NCBI GenBank assembly: GCA_949126835.1 | Contig: OX421500.1 | Span: 14,664,681-14,728,680 of the forward strand | Source: Anisus vortex | Lineage: Eukaryota > Mollusca > Gastropoda > Planorbidae | Direction: 5' to 3' | Length of the DNA stretch: 64,000 nucleotides | In this document: positions 48,836-61,834 of the stretch, one piece after another | Layout: every line of letters starts with the position of its first letter | How positions within the stretch are numbered: the stretch's first letter is position 1 | Program-made: the position numbers and the translations under genes | The notes under the pieces: generated by a model | The model's database searches: none | Seen by the model: the letters and a program-made list of their open reading frames with translations, nothing else | What the model was told of the DNA's origin: nothing

Positions 48836-49199
48836 TAAACAATAGGCCTATCTTTTAAAATACCTTAGTTATTTTAACTCATTATTGGTTTATAATCTAT
48901 AAATATCTTATATTATGGTACAGTATAAAGCCATATAGACACTGAATATTCAAAAATATTTTTAATTAGAATTCCAGAGCAACGGTTTACTGGAAGTGAA
49001 TCCGAATTTAATTGCTGCTAGGCCTAGTGAAGAACCGAGAAAGGTTAAAAAGAAAACGTGTATACAAAAAAGTAAGAAAAATGGTGTTTGTGGTAGGAGG
49101 TGGTCCTATTTACGAATTCGACAAATAGTAAAAAGCCAATGTGATGGGGTTCTTATTATAGTTCAACAGCATTCACCTGGTTTTGTAATGGTAGGACCA

Positions 49200-52100
49200 T
49201 GATAGGGATGGTGTGGGAGGGGGGGGAATGCCCATAAACACACTAGCCTGGCACAAAGGACAACCTGTATCTAGACCCTACACCCGGTCTCACAAGATTT
49301 AATCTTCGCCGTGTTTGAACAGAATAAATCAAGCAAATCCACCCACCATTCACACACACTCATAGACTCGGTTTTCCAAAGCTAAACAATTCGCAACACA
49401 CCTGCTGTCAATACAGGGACCTTTATTCAACAAGCACGACTTTAGGTCAGGACCTATCCAAAGGGCTTATACACTATTAAGCACGACGTGACTCGGCAAG
49501 CTTTTCCCTAAAGTGCAATAGAGTTACATATTACATACACATTCTGGTTTCCCATATTTGAAAAAAAAAAAAAAAACACAGCACAAATGTGTCGTCAGTT
49601 GAGATGGTCAAATGAACTTTGGTCCAATATAGTCCTATGTATAGATCGAGACACATTCAAACCCAGACAAACTGGTATAATATGTTCTATTCAAGCTTTG
49701 TTGGGTTTTTTCTTTTTTAAACCTTGAGTTATGTAAGCTTAATGATTGACATTATTGAGATCATTCAAAAGGTGTCAAAATTGACTTTTACACAATGATC
49801 ACGTGCAACCTACTACCTCACTGGTGTAAAAGAAAAGGTGCGGGGAGCTTTGGGCGACAATATTAATGATCAATACAACAACTTGGTTGTATTAGGTGAT
49901 ATACCTACTCAAACAGTAGGAGGGGCTAAATAGGTTAGCTATATGTACCGAAATTAACAATGTTATAGGATTTTGGAGGGCCATAATACGTAATATATTA
50001 TTATAATAAATAGTGCTTCAATAACTTTAGACAGACCTAAATAGTGCAAATTATGTAGACACATAGACATACCACAGAGATAAACACATAGACCTTATGG
50101 AAATGCCATACAAGTTTATTAAGGACAGATCTTATGGACAGTTCACACAAATTACTGACTACCCTTAAGGACAGGCCATACAGTTTAACAGGCAGACCTA
50201 AAGGACAAAGCATAGTCTTGCAAACATACATAATGTACAGACAGTAGAGAAACACTTTACATAAGTTATAATTCAATATTTTATTACCACAATAAGAGTT
50301 AAATAAACAAACAAAAATCACAAGCATTAATTTAACAATATACAAATAAATTGTTCCAAATATCTCATTAATAACAAAAAATTTGTATAGTATTACAACA
50401 AGTTAAATTTAGCCAAAAAAGACTGATGGACAAAATATTACATAAACAATGGAATCAAAGAGATGTTGATCAAGACATATATTATGGTATACGGTATTTA
50501 TATCATATAATATATATTTCTTTACACTGTTTGATACCGAGAAATTAAACAAACAACATATGTATATGTATGTAAACATTGGCCAAAAAAACAACAATAA
50601 CCAAAAGCACTTTTTGTATATTCAATATACACAGACAACATTGTAATGTTGCAATATTTTTTTCTAAAACAAATAATAATAATTATATATTTACAAGGTA
50701 ATGTATAGGCCTAGGTCTCATAAATGACAGAGAACCAAGAACATGAAATAATTTTATAAACAAAAAAAAAAGGCAAAGAGTAAACAAGTTTGTAAAAGTC
50801 TTGTGGCTAAAAGTTACGCTTAAAAAGGTTTTCTGTACAAGATATGTACACAATATACCGGTAGTGTGTTTTGTACACATTACCAAAACAATATTTAAAA
50901 AAAAAAAAGCATTTGTTGCATGATTTATGTACCCTATAATAGTACAGTATAGACTATACTTAAGTGTTTGTGTGTAAATATAATAAAATTAGGTCAGCCG
51001 CAACATTAATGTACACAAATAAAGTGTCTATGTGTACATAAGGCAAAAAGTAGGCCAATTGAAACATGAATGTATATAAGGCAAAATCAGGTCATTTATA
51101 ACAGTAATGTACAAAATATAATATATTGTGAATCTAGAGTTGCAACATTAATGCACAGAATTTCAGTTTGTGTGCATATGACAAAAAGTAGGTCATTTTT
51201 GCCATGATTGTGCACAATAATGATGTCCTATTTTCTTGTGACCCACTTGGCAAGTCTCCTTAGGTCCAGTACACGTGTATTGCAGTCAGTCTGTCACATG
51301 TGTTTATTGGTCGTAGGTGGTCGATTATCTCAAATTTATTTGGCTCTCAATGTCTTCATACTAATGCTTTATAACATTTAGCACATACTCACACATACAC
51401 ATATGGCCTACACATAGTTTAACACTCAAACAGGCATGTCTAAGCACTCAATTTTATTTCAAACAGAACCATTTCCTCAATAGATAAATACAAGCTCTTA
51501 TTTCATAACGACAAAAAAATCTTTTACTGAAAAATTACTTAAGTATGCATAAACTAGGCCAATATATATGTACGACATATAAACTAACATATAAACTCTA
51601 TAGAGAATACATATAAACTGTAGACATTATAAACTTTACAAGGAAAATACAAAGCCAGACTGCATAAAGAAATATTTATTTAATATTTTGTCATGACATA
51701 CAGTATGTGGTTTATTTTGTATAAAATAGAAAATTAGCCCAGTCAATAGACCATTAGCTTTGAACCAAGTCAATGTGAATAATAATATTTATAACAAAAA
51801 AAAAACAAGTATAATATGGACTAGTTCACAAGAAAATTTCAGTCATGACAATATATAAATATTTCTTTAAACAATACTTTGAACAAAAATGACTTGAAAC
51901 AGATGTAAAAAAGATACCCCAAAACAACCCAGCTTTTTTATTAACATATACAAAAAAAACTATCAAGCCAGTTGAAAACAACCCAGAGCAAAGACAGAGA
52001 TGACTTAAAACATATTCACTGTCATCAGAGTCTTGCAGTGCTAAAGTTCTAGTTCTACATAACCGTATACACCATAACTCATTATTGTTCACACCTTTTT

Positions 52101-52947
52101 TTGGAAACTATTACAAATAGGGGACAAATAGACACTTCACATTCTTAACTACAAATGATTCAACAAGTACACTCTTATTTTGCATTTAAAATACTGATTA
52201 TCTTATTGGCCTAATTTTCAACCATCTGTCAGTTATTCATTATTCAAATGAAGTACACACCCACTTCTATATTTTCTTTACCCGTAATGACAAAATTTCA
52301 TAGAAATGCATGACCTGTATAAAATGTATTTAAAATATTTAAATATAAACTTTCATACCCTACTTGTCATTGTGATAATATATTTCAGAAACTCAATATC
52401 ATTCATATTATATGTCATAACAAATGATAAAAAAATATAAAAAATCTGTTCCAAGGAATAATAATGCTAAACAGATATGGTAGAGATCACGAGTTCATGT
52501 GGTCCTAAAGGAATTGTGTGGCCGGAACAATGCCCATCATGTCTTACAAAATACTTTTACCCTACACACTTTAGAAAACAACAACATACATTCAGACTTC
52601 AGCTATTCTGAGATAAATTGTCAGTCAAACAGTTCATAGGGTCAGTCATTGTCAGCCAATGTTAGAACATCCCAAAAATAATATGTTTCAATGTTGTAAG
52701 ATTTAAAATGACATTTATTAGCAGTTACTGAATTGTTTTAATAAGAAATACACCCTGATCTATCAGGTCAGCCACACGTGGGCAACTGTCTGAAATAAAT
52801 TATAAAAGCAGAGACGGAGACAGTCGACCGCTTGTAGCCGATCGGATAGAGTCAGGACCTGGAGCAATGAGTTTCTGCTTTGAAAAGCAGGTATGCCATT
52901 AGTTGAGGTAAAAAAAGAGCAAAAACAATCCTAGAAGTTCCTCTTCA

Positions 52948-52980
<33 letters not shown>

Positions 52981-53488
52981 CCCTATATATATTATTTTGT
53001 AGACAATACACCTTCATTTCTTCTTTAAATTTTATATTCTAGAGAATATTAAGTTATAGAAACATGTAAATATTTGAGACGCAGGAAAAATCCCCTGCTT
53101 ATTCAGACATTAAAAAGTTTTATTTGAACCTTTTTTATATAAGATTAAAAAGTAGGGGAAAACCCCATTTTAAAAAAGTGTTTTAAAAATCATAAAACAA
53201 GATCAGGTTTAAAAAAAAAAAAAATCTGAAATATACATGTAAATATAAAACATTATTGTATAAAACACTTGTTTGTCATTACAAACAGCATAAAAGAAAA
53301 TAAAAGTTTTCTCATGCAGATCTTATTTCCAGATAAAACAATTGGTTTCTCATGTTAAGCATAGTCAGATCTAAATCCAGTGTTTACCATGACAGTAAAA
53401 GTCAAGAAGTTTTTGTATAGTGGAATATTCCATAATATAAAGTATACCTTTTGTAGGCCAAGAGCAGAAATAGCTTCACAGATTAAAT
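49200..53488. other. Intergenic/3' untranslated AT-rich tract
   Basis: No gene recognised. Part should be the 3' untranslated region of the aquaporin. Many TTTATT (reverse AATAAA) motifs occur, so the cleavage site cannot be chosen. Degenerate repeats of about 55-60 bp ('aggtcatt.....aacattaatgtacac') lie near 50990-51230. A TA repeat lies at 52951-52978. Confidence 0.4.
52490..52570 (-). mobile_element. SINE fragment 12
   Basis: Short body piece ('ggaattgtgtggccggaacaatgccc') in the AT-rich tract downstream of the aquaporin stop. Confidence 0.5.
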
Positions 53489-53686
53489 TCACACATTAGT
53501 TTCTGGGGCTTTCTCCAGATGCAGGTTGAGTTTTTCTGGATGCTTTTTCAACAGTGAGTGGTATTCTGTTTCTTTCTTGGCACCGCAGCAGCGGAGCAGA
53601 CAGCCGCAGTTGGCACCTACAGCAAAACATTGAGAGTACAGTAAAGCGCCCAGGGCACCGCCTGTCAATGGCCCAAGCCAGTAGAT
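53489..53686 (-). CDS. Aquaporin exon 6: helix 6, C-tail and stop
   Basis: IYWLGPLTGGALGALLY is the canonical helix-6 start ('W.yW.gP..Ga'). A Cys-rich basic tail and TGA at 53491-53489 follow. Acceptor ctgttcag. The reading frame is fixed by phase 0 from exon 5; other open frames here are shadows. Confidence 0.93.
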   Translation of the reverse strand: MYWLGPLTGGALGALLYSQCFAVGANCGCLLRCCGAKKETEYHSLLKKHPEKLNLHLEKAPETNV

Positions 53687-56600
53687 CTGAACAGAGAAAA
53701 TAGATTAATTTTATCAGCAATGGCATTATATTTCATTGATAACAAAAATATCTGTAACATTGATTTAGCAAAAGAAAAATGGGTAAAGCATTTTTTTTCA
53801 GATTATGTTGACATATAGGAGTAAAGCAGTTGTTTAAAAGTATCTGTGGATTTCTTTGATCTGTAATTTTGATCTTAGTTGATAGCCTAGACTAAAAAGT
53901 AAAAATTGCTTAAAGTTGTTTATTGTTCATAGGTCTTTAACAAAAAATATTGTTGAAATTCTTAAAATTTCTACCTCGCTTTATACTATTTGAAACTTAA
54001 ATCACCATGTCGTGTAGGCATAAATACTGTTTCCATTAGGATCGATTCCTAGATATTCCAATAGTAATGGCAAGAGTTTATATTGTGGATGTTGGGTGTT
54101 AGGTTGGCTGCTTAGGTGTGTCGTATGAGTAATAGTGTCGAATGCATTCAGCTGAAATGAGTGAATTAGAGGGGGCTTGTGACACAGGTTTTTAAAAAGT
54201 TTTTAAAAGTCAGGCATGAAGAATTTTGAGTTGAGCTGTAGTGATGTATTGTTAAAGACACAATAAGCTCTGCAACTGGCACCTTACATGGGATAGACCC
54301 TTTAATCTTATCATCCTAAGGTTTTCTTGTTGAGGTTATTTACTTGCATTTGTGTCAAGATATTTTGCATTATTTTATTGGCTAGTGAAGGGAGAATCAA
54401 GTAGGAAAAAACGGATCTGCTGTTTCTTATGTGAGTAGAGTTAATGTGGAGCCAATTAGGTTGGATGTATTGAATTTGTTATGTTTAAGTGTCAGTTGGC
54501 AGCTGTATATATCCATTCTTATCTGGAATATGTGGAAGGTAAAGTAAAACAAAACACACACATACTTATGTAAGAAGACTGTGTGCGAACACACCAACAC
54601 AAACAAATGTTTCACTCACCCATTGATGACTGTAGTTTCCCATAGCAACTGCAGGACCTAATGCACGGGCTGGGTTCATACAGCCTCCTGAGCTAGGGGC
54701 CTGAAAATGAAAAACACCCATACGGTTACACAGTTTTTTGTTGTGTGGTTTTATTTTAGTCTTTAAGCATCTATTTCATCCTTTCCCCTGTATATTAGCT
54801 TAAAATGAAATTATAACATGTATAAGGCCCAGTATTTGTTTTAATTCTATGTAATTTTCAGAATCCCTCAGTTATTTTTAGAAGCCCTTTTCTAGTTATT
54901 AGAAACCCCAGTAATGTTTAGAAACTAAAGTCATTTTTAGAGACCCTTGTAATTAGAAACAAGGGAGTTTTGTTTCTTTTCAAAACCCCGTTTGATTTTT
55001 ACAAACCCCAGTAAAGTACAAGTTACAATTATTTTCTCTTCTAATTAATGAAACTGTTGTCATGTCCCTGTTTAGTATTCTTATTGATAAGATTATAAGA
55101 CCTACCATTTTAACTATTATATGTTCATTATATTATAGCCTAGTATGCTTCCTATTCCCCCTGTACAGTAGGAAACAACATTAGACAATGAACACTAGTG
55201 ATGGAGACTGCAGGGCTTCCTCTCCAGTTTATAACATAACAAATAAATTTAAGAAATACTTAAAATATACTAAATGGGAAAACATATATTAAACCCTAAA
55301 AAAACTTCTTTTGGTGAACTAGATGGGGAGAAAGCAAATTGACATTTGAATGGATCATCTCCTAAAAATAGTTTTCATGCATTTTTTAATGCATTAATAT
55401 TTCTAAGATTTTGTTATTTGTCATTAAAATAGAAAGAAAGAATTTCAAAGCAAAAAACGAAATCCAACTATAAATGGGAAATATGACTGTTTGGTGGTTC
55501 AATAAGGATTTTTAAATGTACAACATATAGTGTAAAAGCTAAGAACTGATGTTGTTTTTTTTGTTTTTTTTTAATGTGTTGCCATATGTCAAACGTTTAA
55601 GCTTGTTAAAATTCGGGAAGTGCGTCAGTAAGGTTTTAACAAATATTGATCACCTTAAACATAAAATTAAAAAAAATAATTATAAAAAAAAAAATGTAAG
55701 TATCTGAAGAAAACACCCCAAGCTCAATGGCAATATAGATTAGGAGGTAGGTAAACATTGCCAGATAGTCTTGTAATTTTAGTTTCAAAATATTTGAGCT
55801 TGGTTCTAGGTCTAGAATTGTTGTTTTTAAATAGAACAATTACTTACCCCAACTAAAACATTGGCAAAAATTGTCAGACCAATGACAATAGGTATGGAGC
55901 CCTTCACGTCTGTTCTTCCTTTATCTACGTGGGCAATTATGACAAATACCAGGAAACCGGAAATCATCATTTCTACAACCATGGCCTGAAATAGAATAAA
56001 AAATATAAATCAGACGATTTAGTTTTGATTCAAGTCTTTCTTTTATATAACCAAATTTTTGTTAACAAATGTTTTATTACCGGCTATTTGTTTATAAAAC
56101 GTTTATTACAGGATAATCAGTTCTATAATTTTCTAATTTTTTTTTTTATTTTTATTAATACCGGTACGTTAATTTATCGCGTCCTTAATGTATCACATTC
56201 ACTTTAATAAAGAGGCAACACATAAAGGCGTATTGATGACGTCATTACACTATTAAAGTAATGTTAGTGTATTTTCTTTAACGTTTTTAAGTGCGATTTA
56301 AAGGGACATAAATAACTAAAGTTCTACATTTTAATGTTTAACATTAAATATGTAGAAATAGTGAAATTAATTACCGGTTAAACACTTTTAATATTTAAAC
56401 TTAGATTCAGATAGCTTTGTTATATTCTATTGAGAAGATTAAAAAGAATCAGTAAAAGTAAGGCCATCAACTTGAAGTTTTCCTATTTCGTCTGTACAAT
56501 AGTTTTCCAAATAACGTCTACTTGTATAGACTATATGTAGTCTATAGTTTTATAAGATTATATTCAAATTTGAAAACAAAAAGCTTCATGTAAATGAACT

Positions 56601-59600
56601 TTCTCACTAACATCTAAGCCCAATGTCAACAATTTCAATGATGTCATTTAGGAAAAAAAATATGCCATGTCACGAAGTAGATAGGTGTGGCCCGGGGCCG
56701 GGAGGGGGGGCTGTAAGTGGGTCGAGTTAGAGGAGCAGGGTGCAGGCACTGTTAAAAGAAAACCAAATCAATAATAACATACTAGAAGATTCCAGCTGTC
56801 ACAGCTGGTACCCTGGGTCCCCAATTATTACTAAATATAATAATATCTGGGCCAAACGAGACCAAGCCGGTTCTAGACTAGGACAGAGAAGGACATTGTA
56901 TCAGGAACTGCACTCGGCAGATCGGGTGACACCCCGTTACGCCATGAGGGGGTTTGGCGTCACGTTTCAACCCCCCAGTAGGTCACGTGTACAAAGAATG
57001 TAGTTATATTTAGCTACACGTCATTGGTCGGCGTCAGACAGGAGGAAAGTACAAGCATGGGCCCATGTACATAGCAACCCACGTTTAGTTAGGCTTATTT
57101 TTTTCTAAATTCTGTTATTTTTGTGTTATTTCAACCTTTTTTCTCTTTTCTCTTCATTTTCTTTTAATCATAGAGAGGTGGTTAACTTTAGAAGAGGCAC
57201 TCAACTCCTAGCTTTATTAAAACTAAATATTTCGTGGTGCATTTTTCGAGGGTTGGTAGTTGCTATTACTATAAAGCTGTTCATTTTTTCCTGTTCCTAA
57301 GACTTTATATGCGGAAATGATAGATATATTTATAGAGAGGGATAAAAAGATACATAGATGACTTAAAAGGTTGATTGATTGATTGATAGATACAGATGGA
57401 TGGGTGGAGAGACAGAAAATAGACAGAAAGACAGAAAGACAAAGAGATACACATATATCGGTAAATAGTATATAATATTTAATTGTAAGTATAGATATAT
57501 AGATGTGGAATGATATATATATGGATACATAGATAAATAAAACGGTAAATAGATAGATGATTGATAATCTTTTAGGATGCACACTCATTTGCTGATTACT
57601 TATCCTAACATTTACATTATCAGTGTAGGCAAAACATAATAAACAATGTCGCACGAAGTAGGTCTGACACTGTATGCCTACTTAGCTTGCCTCATTGTAG
57701 ATCTATAAGTTTGCGTGTAGACAGACTATCTAACCTAAGCCTAAAATTAAGGATAAAGGTCTGCAAGTATGGGCCGATATAGCCTAACGGTGCTTAGATC
57801 TACATTCCATACAATTTAAACTGTTTGCCTCAATTCGAGGGTCGACAACCTTTTGATCACAGTATGCCATAGTAGGATTTCTAATTCATTAAGCGTGCCA
57901 AAAGCCTAAAGGTCGTCCTGCTTTAGCACTGAACTTCTTGTAGAAGTACTTGAATTGCCTTGTTTGGTAGTCTCCCGCGTGCCATTGAAAAGTACTCTGC
58001 TTGCCAAGTGCCAAGACTGGCACGCGTGTCATAGGTTGCGGACTCCTGCCTTTATTTGTGTTTGTTACAGATAAATGACATATTATTATTAGATCCATAT
58101 ATTACTCTCTTGTGTAAGCATGTGTTACGTAGAACGTTTTCTGACTTATTGTGCTGAGCACCACGTGGCTTTAGGAGGATTGGGTAAAAAAGGAGAGGTG
58201 GGGGGGGGGGGAAGAGGCGAATGCTATTAAAACATACCTGTGAACTTCCAACGCCTTCAGGAGGGGCAATAACTCCAAGTGTCCCAGTCATATTCGGGTG
58301 GACTAGCTCCCTTAGTAACATCGAGCCAGTGATCGCCCCTGAGCTCTGGAATATGATGTAACAGATCGCCCTACAAAAAAGGGAGACAAGGAGAAAAACA
58401 TTTTTAACCACGAGGAAAAAACCAACAAGAGTTACGGTACTTGCATTCTTACGAATCACTGAACCATACAAAGTCAGAGATTCTTGCCCTCAATCAGAAT
58501 AAAATTATTAACCAAATCATGCCATTAACCTTTCTAGAAAAGACATTGCCTATGATAGCGGTTCCCAAAAATGTTGCGCCGCAGGGTCTTTACAGATTGG
58601 CTACAGTATATTGCAAAGGCTTACACAAGTTGTTGTTTTTAAACATTTGTTATGGGTTTGGGGGGGGGGGGGGGAATGGGCGCCGCGGGTAAAAACCACT
58701 GTTTTATACGCTGGTCTTAGAATGGTCGTGTTTTTAAAACGATCGTTAGAGATCTAGTTCCGATAGGTGTGTTATCTTTGATATGAAAATATGAATTAAA
58801 TCTATGTCATGTTATTCTTTCTTCCATCTGATCTGTGAATCTTATCTAATTATTTGTTTTTTAAAATGATTAGATCGATAGATTTCTGGTCATTGTTGTT
58901 TATAAGTTTTATATCTGTAGCATGTTATACAGGCCTGTTTCATTTTCAACCGGGCAACGCCGGGGAATTTAGCTTTTATGAGATAATAGAGCGGGAATTG
59001 TCATAGTTAAGTCCCCCCCCCCCCACCCTACCTTTCCCCTCGGGAGAACCATATAGGGTCTCATGTGAGTTTTTACGAGAGCCGTCTTCAACAAATAACT
59101 GAAGTGATTTATTTTTTTAAAAGTATAGAAGTAATACACAATTAAGACCATTTGACTATTGTGGAAATGAAATATCCTATATCCTTTTTTGTGATGTTCT
59201 ATCTTAATGGGAGGTATTGCTGCTGAGAGTTAACACCCTTGCTCCTTTTACAAGTCAGTCTTATATGACTGAATTGTAAAAGGGGCAAGGGTGTTAACTC
59301 TCAGCAACAATACGCCTTATTGGATGTCCCCCCCCCCCCCATATTTTCAAATGAACACGCACACACATATACTGTCATTTACACACTATCGTGTTAATGT
59401 AGAGACGCATGCCCCACAAACATAAAACTACGCATGACCCTGTAAGTAAGTCATGACATCTCCCGCACAAGCCCCCCCCCCCTCCCTTCCATCTCCCACC
59501 TGCTTACCTGATTAAGCTGATCTCCCTGAGCACGGCAAATCCAACGGTCACTGCAGGGTTGACGTGACCTCCGCTGACATTGGCCAATGAACTGATCAGG

Positions 59601-61834
59601 ACACCGAGGAAAATGCCCCCGCCTAATGCATTCTGGGAGGGAAATCAAAGTTAATATTAATTGCACAGGTTGCACTATATTTTTTTGAGTGGGTTTCATG
59701 TTACTAGACTGTTTTTTTTTCCAGTGTGTAGAATACCTAGCCATTTACTAGACAACCTTTTAGAAACGTTATTTTATAGCTTAGTGTTTAATTCCCAAAT
59801 TGTATAATATATTGTACAGTGTTTTTTCAAACTTGAATATTTTATACATCTTTATCTATATTTTATGTTATCATATAGGCCCACAGCTTTTTCCCAAACG
59901 TTACATTTTATACAGTTTTCCGCTAACTCTATATTTTATACAGTTTTCCGCTAACTCTATATTTTATACAGTTTTCCGCTAACTCTATATTTTATACAGT
60001 TTTCCGCTAACTCTATATTTTATACAGTTTTCCGCTAACTCTATATTTTATACAGTTTTCCGCTAACTCTATATTTTATACATTTTTCCGCTAACTCTAT
60101 ATTTTATACAGTTTTCCGCTAACTCTATATTTTATACAGTTTTCCGCTAACTCTATATTTTATACATTTTTCCGCTAACTCTATATTTTATACAGTTTTC
60201 CGCTAACTCTATATTTTATACAGTTTTCCGCTAACTCTTTATTTTATACATTTTTCCGCTAACTCTATATTTTATACAGTTTTCCGCTAACTCTATATTT
60301 TATACAGTTTTCCGCTAACTCTACATTTTATACATTTTTCCGCTAACTCTATATTTTATACAGTTTTCCGCTAACTCTATATTTTATACAGTTTTCCGCT
60401 AACTCTATATTTTATACAGTTTTCCGCTAACTCTATATTTTATACATTTTTCCGCTAACTCTATTTTATACAGTTTCTCCCAAACTCTATATTTTATAAC
60501 ATTTCCCCTAACTTTAGATTTTATACAGTTATTTTCCTAAATTTATATTGTATACAGTTTTTCCAAAAGTTTATATTTTATCCATTTTTCCCAATTTTTA
60601 TATTTTATAAATTGTTCCCAAACTTTATATTTTAAACAGTATTTCCCAAACTTTATATTTTAAACACCTACGCTTTATATTTGTACAACTTTACTTTTTA
60701 TACATCTTTTCCCAAACGTTCTGTCATATTTCTTATTAGTCTAGTTATTCAGTTCAAGCCGATTCAAAAGGTACACGTGATTGAAACAGTCTATGTACAA
60801 TTAATACCACACCTCTCTATCGAAGCGTGTAGCCAAAACCTAGGATAGGCAAGACCGTGGGAGGGGTAGGTGGGAGATTTGACATGGTCAAGTTAAGCTT
60901 ACTTCTATTAAAATGTTGGCTATTGTGCGTGTGAGAGGGGGTGATAGGGGTGGGGTTGGTTGACAAGTTATATTGCTTGCGCGAGTTCATCAATGTATGG
61001 ATTTGAATGCTTTTATTGTACATATATGGTGAATTAAAAAGGCCTATAGATCTACATAGTATCAAAAATTGTAATGTCTAGCTGAGTTGACCTAGCTAAA
61101 ATTACATTTGTATATAGGAATAGACCTACCCACTTTTCAGGTACATTATCAGGTAACACACTCCCTCACTATAACAAGTGAACCATGACACAGGTAAAAG
61201 CGAGGTTATAGTGTTAGTTCAGAAAAAAAGGGTGACTCACCTGTAACAAAGTCGGTTTATCCTCGCCTGGCATATGGAGGCCCATCCCTATGGCGAAAAA
61301 GCACAGCAGAAGGCAGCCGAAGAACTCCCCAGCGCAGGCTCGCCAGAAGGAGATGGACGTTATGTCATCAACCTCCGTGTTCAGAAAGCTCAAGCACCAG
61401 CTGAACCTCCTCAAGAACCTATACACACTGGAATCGCTCCTTCTGAGACTCCCAGCGTCTGAAGTCATGGTCATCTTCTCCAACAGCAGCGGCCCGTCGA
61501 ATTTATCCACGTCCAGCTTGTAGGACTTTTCATTGTTGGCGATGAGCGGTGTGGATTTGCTGGTCGTCAAGGGTTTGGGGGCGTCCGTAGTAGTAGAAGA
61601 AGAAGTAGCAGGGGCGGTTTCTTTTCCCGGTTCGGGGAATACCTCCCTGACGCTGATGCGCTTCTCGATCTTCGGTCGGTGGATGGTGAACGGGTCGGTG
61701 TTCTCGTAGTTGACCCGGTTGATGACGCTGACGCTCTGGACGGTATCCCCGTTGTTCCAGAGGAGCTCGTCCAGGTCATCCCCAGAGCCGTCATCTGTCC
61801 TCTTCTTGTGGTGTTGGTGTTGATGGTGTGTCAT
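53489..61834 (-). CDS. Aquaporin (six exons, 422 aa, long N-terminal tail)
   Basis: Minus-strand exons: 61834-61241, 59632-59508, 58370-58238, 55985-55848, 54700-54620, 53686-53489. The join is 1,269 nt, in frame from ATG to TGA, and every border is AG/GT. Two NPA boxes are intact: GGHVNPAVT (N223) and GGCMNPARALGPAV (N339). The loop-E box is very like AQP8-type channels. Matching positions by spacing from the NPA boxes, the selectivity filter would be Gly203, Val327, Gly336, Arg342 (inference). Family role: passive water, possibly small-solute, transport in the membrane. About 160 polar residues precede the first membrane helix, far longer than the usual 10-40. The C-tail is basic and Cys-rich (CGCLLRCCGAKK). 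The gene converges on gene 1. Confidence 0.93.
54620..54700 (-). CDS. Aquaporin exon 5: second NPA box
   Basis: 27 codons carrying SSGGCMNPARALGPAV and the following HQW. The Arg after NPA is the selectivity-filter Arg of the family. Acceptor ttttcag, donor tgg|gtgagt. Confidence 0.94.
54701..55847. other. Aquaporin intron 4
   Basis: AT-rich, with a diverged run of 'gaaaccc.agtaatttttag' units around 54850-55010. No gene. Confidence 0.4.
55848..55985 (-). CDS. Aquaporin exon 4: helices 4 and 5
   Basis: EMMISGFLVFVIIAHVD is the 'E...t..LvF.i.a..D' helix 4. IPIVIGLTIFANVLVG is helix 5. 46 codons, phase 0/0, donor ggg|gtaagt. Confidence 0.93.
57375..57570. repeat. GATT/GATA and GACAGAAA simple repeats
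   Basis: Degenerate tetranucleotide runs in aquaporin intron 3. Confidence 0.7.
57836..58049. mobile_element. Short MITE of the CAGGGGTCGGCAACC family
   Basis: About 210 bp: 'gagggtcgacaaccttttga' to 'ggcacgcgtgtcataggttgcggactcctg'. Interior deleted relative to larger copies. About 190 bp from aquaporin exon 3. Confidence 0.75.
58238..58370 (-). CDS. Aquaporin exon 3: helix 3 and loop C
   Basis: FQSSGAITGSMLL matches the helix-3 'Q..Ga..ga.ll' pattern. Extracellular loop C follows with an NMT glycosylation sequon. Acceptor tttgtag, donor cag|gtatgt, phase 0. Confidence 0.92.
59216..59311. repeat. 96-bp near-perfect palindrome in aquaporin intron 2
   Basis: Arms of about 48 nt ('attgctgctgagagttaacacc' against its reverse copy 'ggtgttaactctcagcaacaat') differ at about four sites with almost no loop. 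Weaker pairing continues outward to roughly 59204-59325. Confidence 0.9.
59508..59632 (-). CDS. Aquaporin exon 2: helix 2 and first NPA box
   Basis: Begins NALGGGIFLGVLISSL and contains NVSGGHVNPAVTVGF, the loop-B half-helix. Acceptor ctcccag, donor ag|gtaagc, phase 2. Confidence 0.93.
59905..60480. repeat. 28-bp minisatellite with three-unit order
   Basis: About 21 units of 'tatattttatacagttttccgctaactc'. Every third unit in the middle has catt for cagt. Diverged relatives continue to about 60700. In aquaporin intron 1. Confidence 0.95.
61241..61834 (-). CDS. Aquaporin exon 1: N-terminal tail and first helix
   Basis: 198 codons, phase 0, donor ttacag|gtgagt. It opens with a His-rich run (MTHHQHQHHKK), an acidic patch, then Ser/Thr/Pro-rich low-complexity sequence and basic-Ser motifs (SLRRSDSS, RFLRRFS) that look like kinase sites. 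Helix 1 begins near residue 163 (FWRACAGEFFGCLLLCFF). An internal Met (MTMTSD, residue 121) would give a more normal-sized protein if used. Confidence 0.9.

Noticed and set aside
57223..57654. 143-codon minus-strand frame rich in Ile/Tyr/Ser
   Set aside because: Produced by GATT/GATA-type simple repeats in an aquaporin intron.
59905..60480. CRISPR-like array
   Set aside because: Head-to-tail units with no unique spacers, in a eukaryotic intron: a minisatellite.
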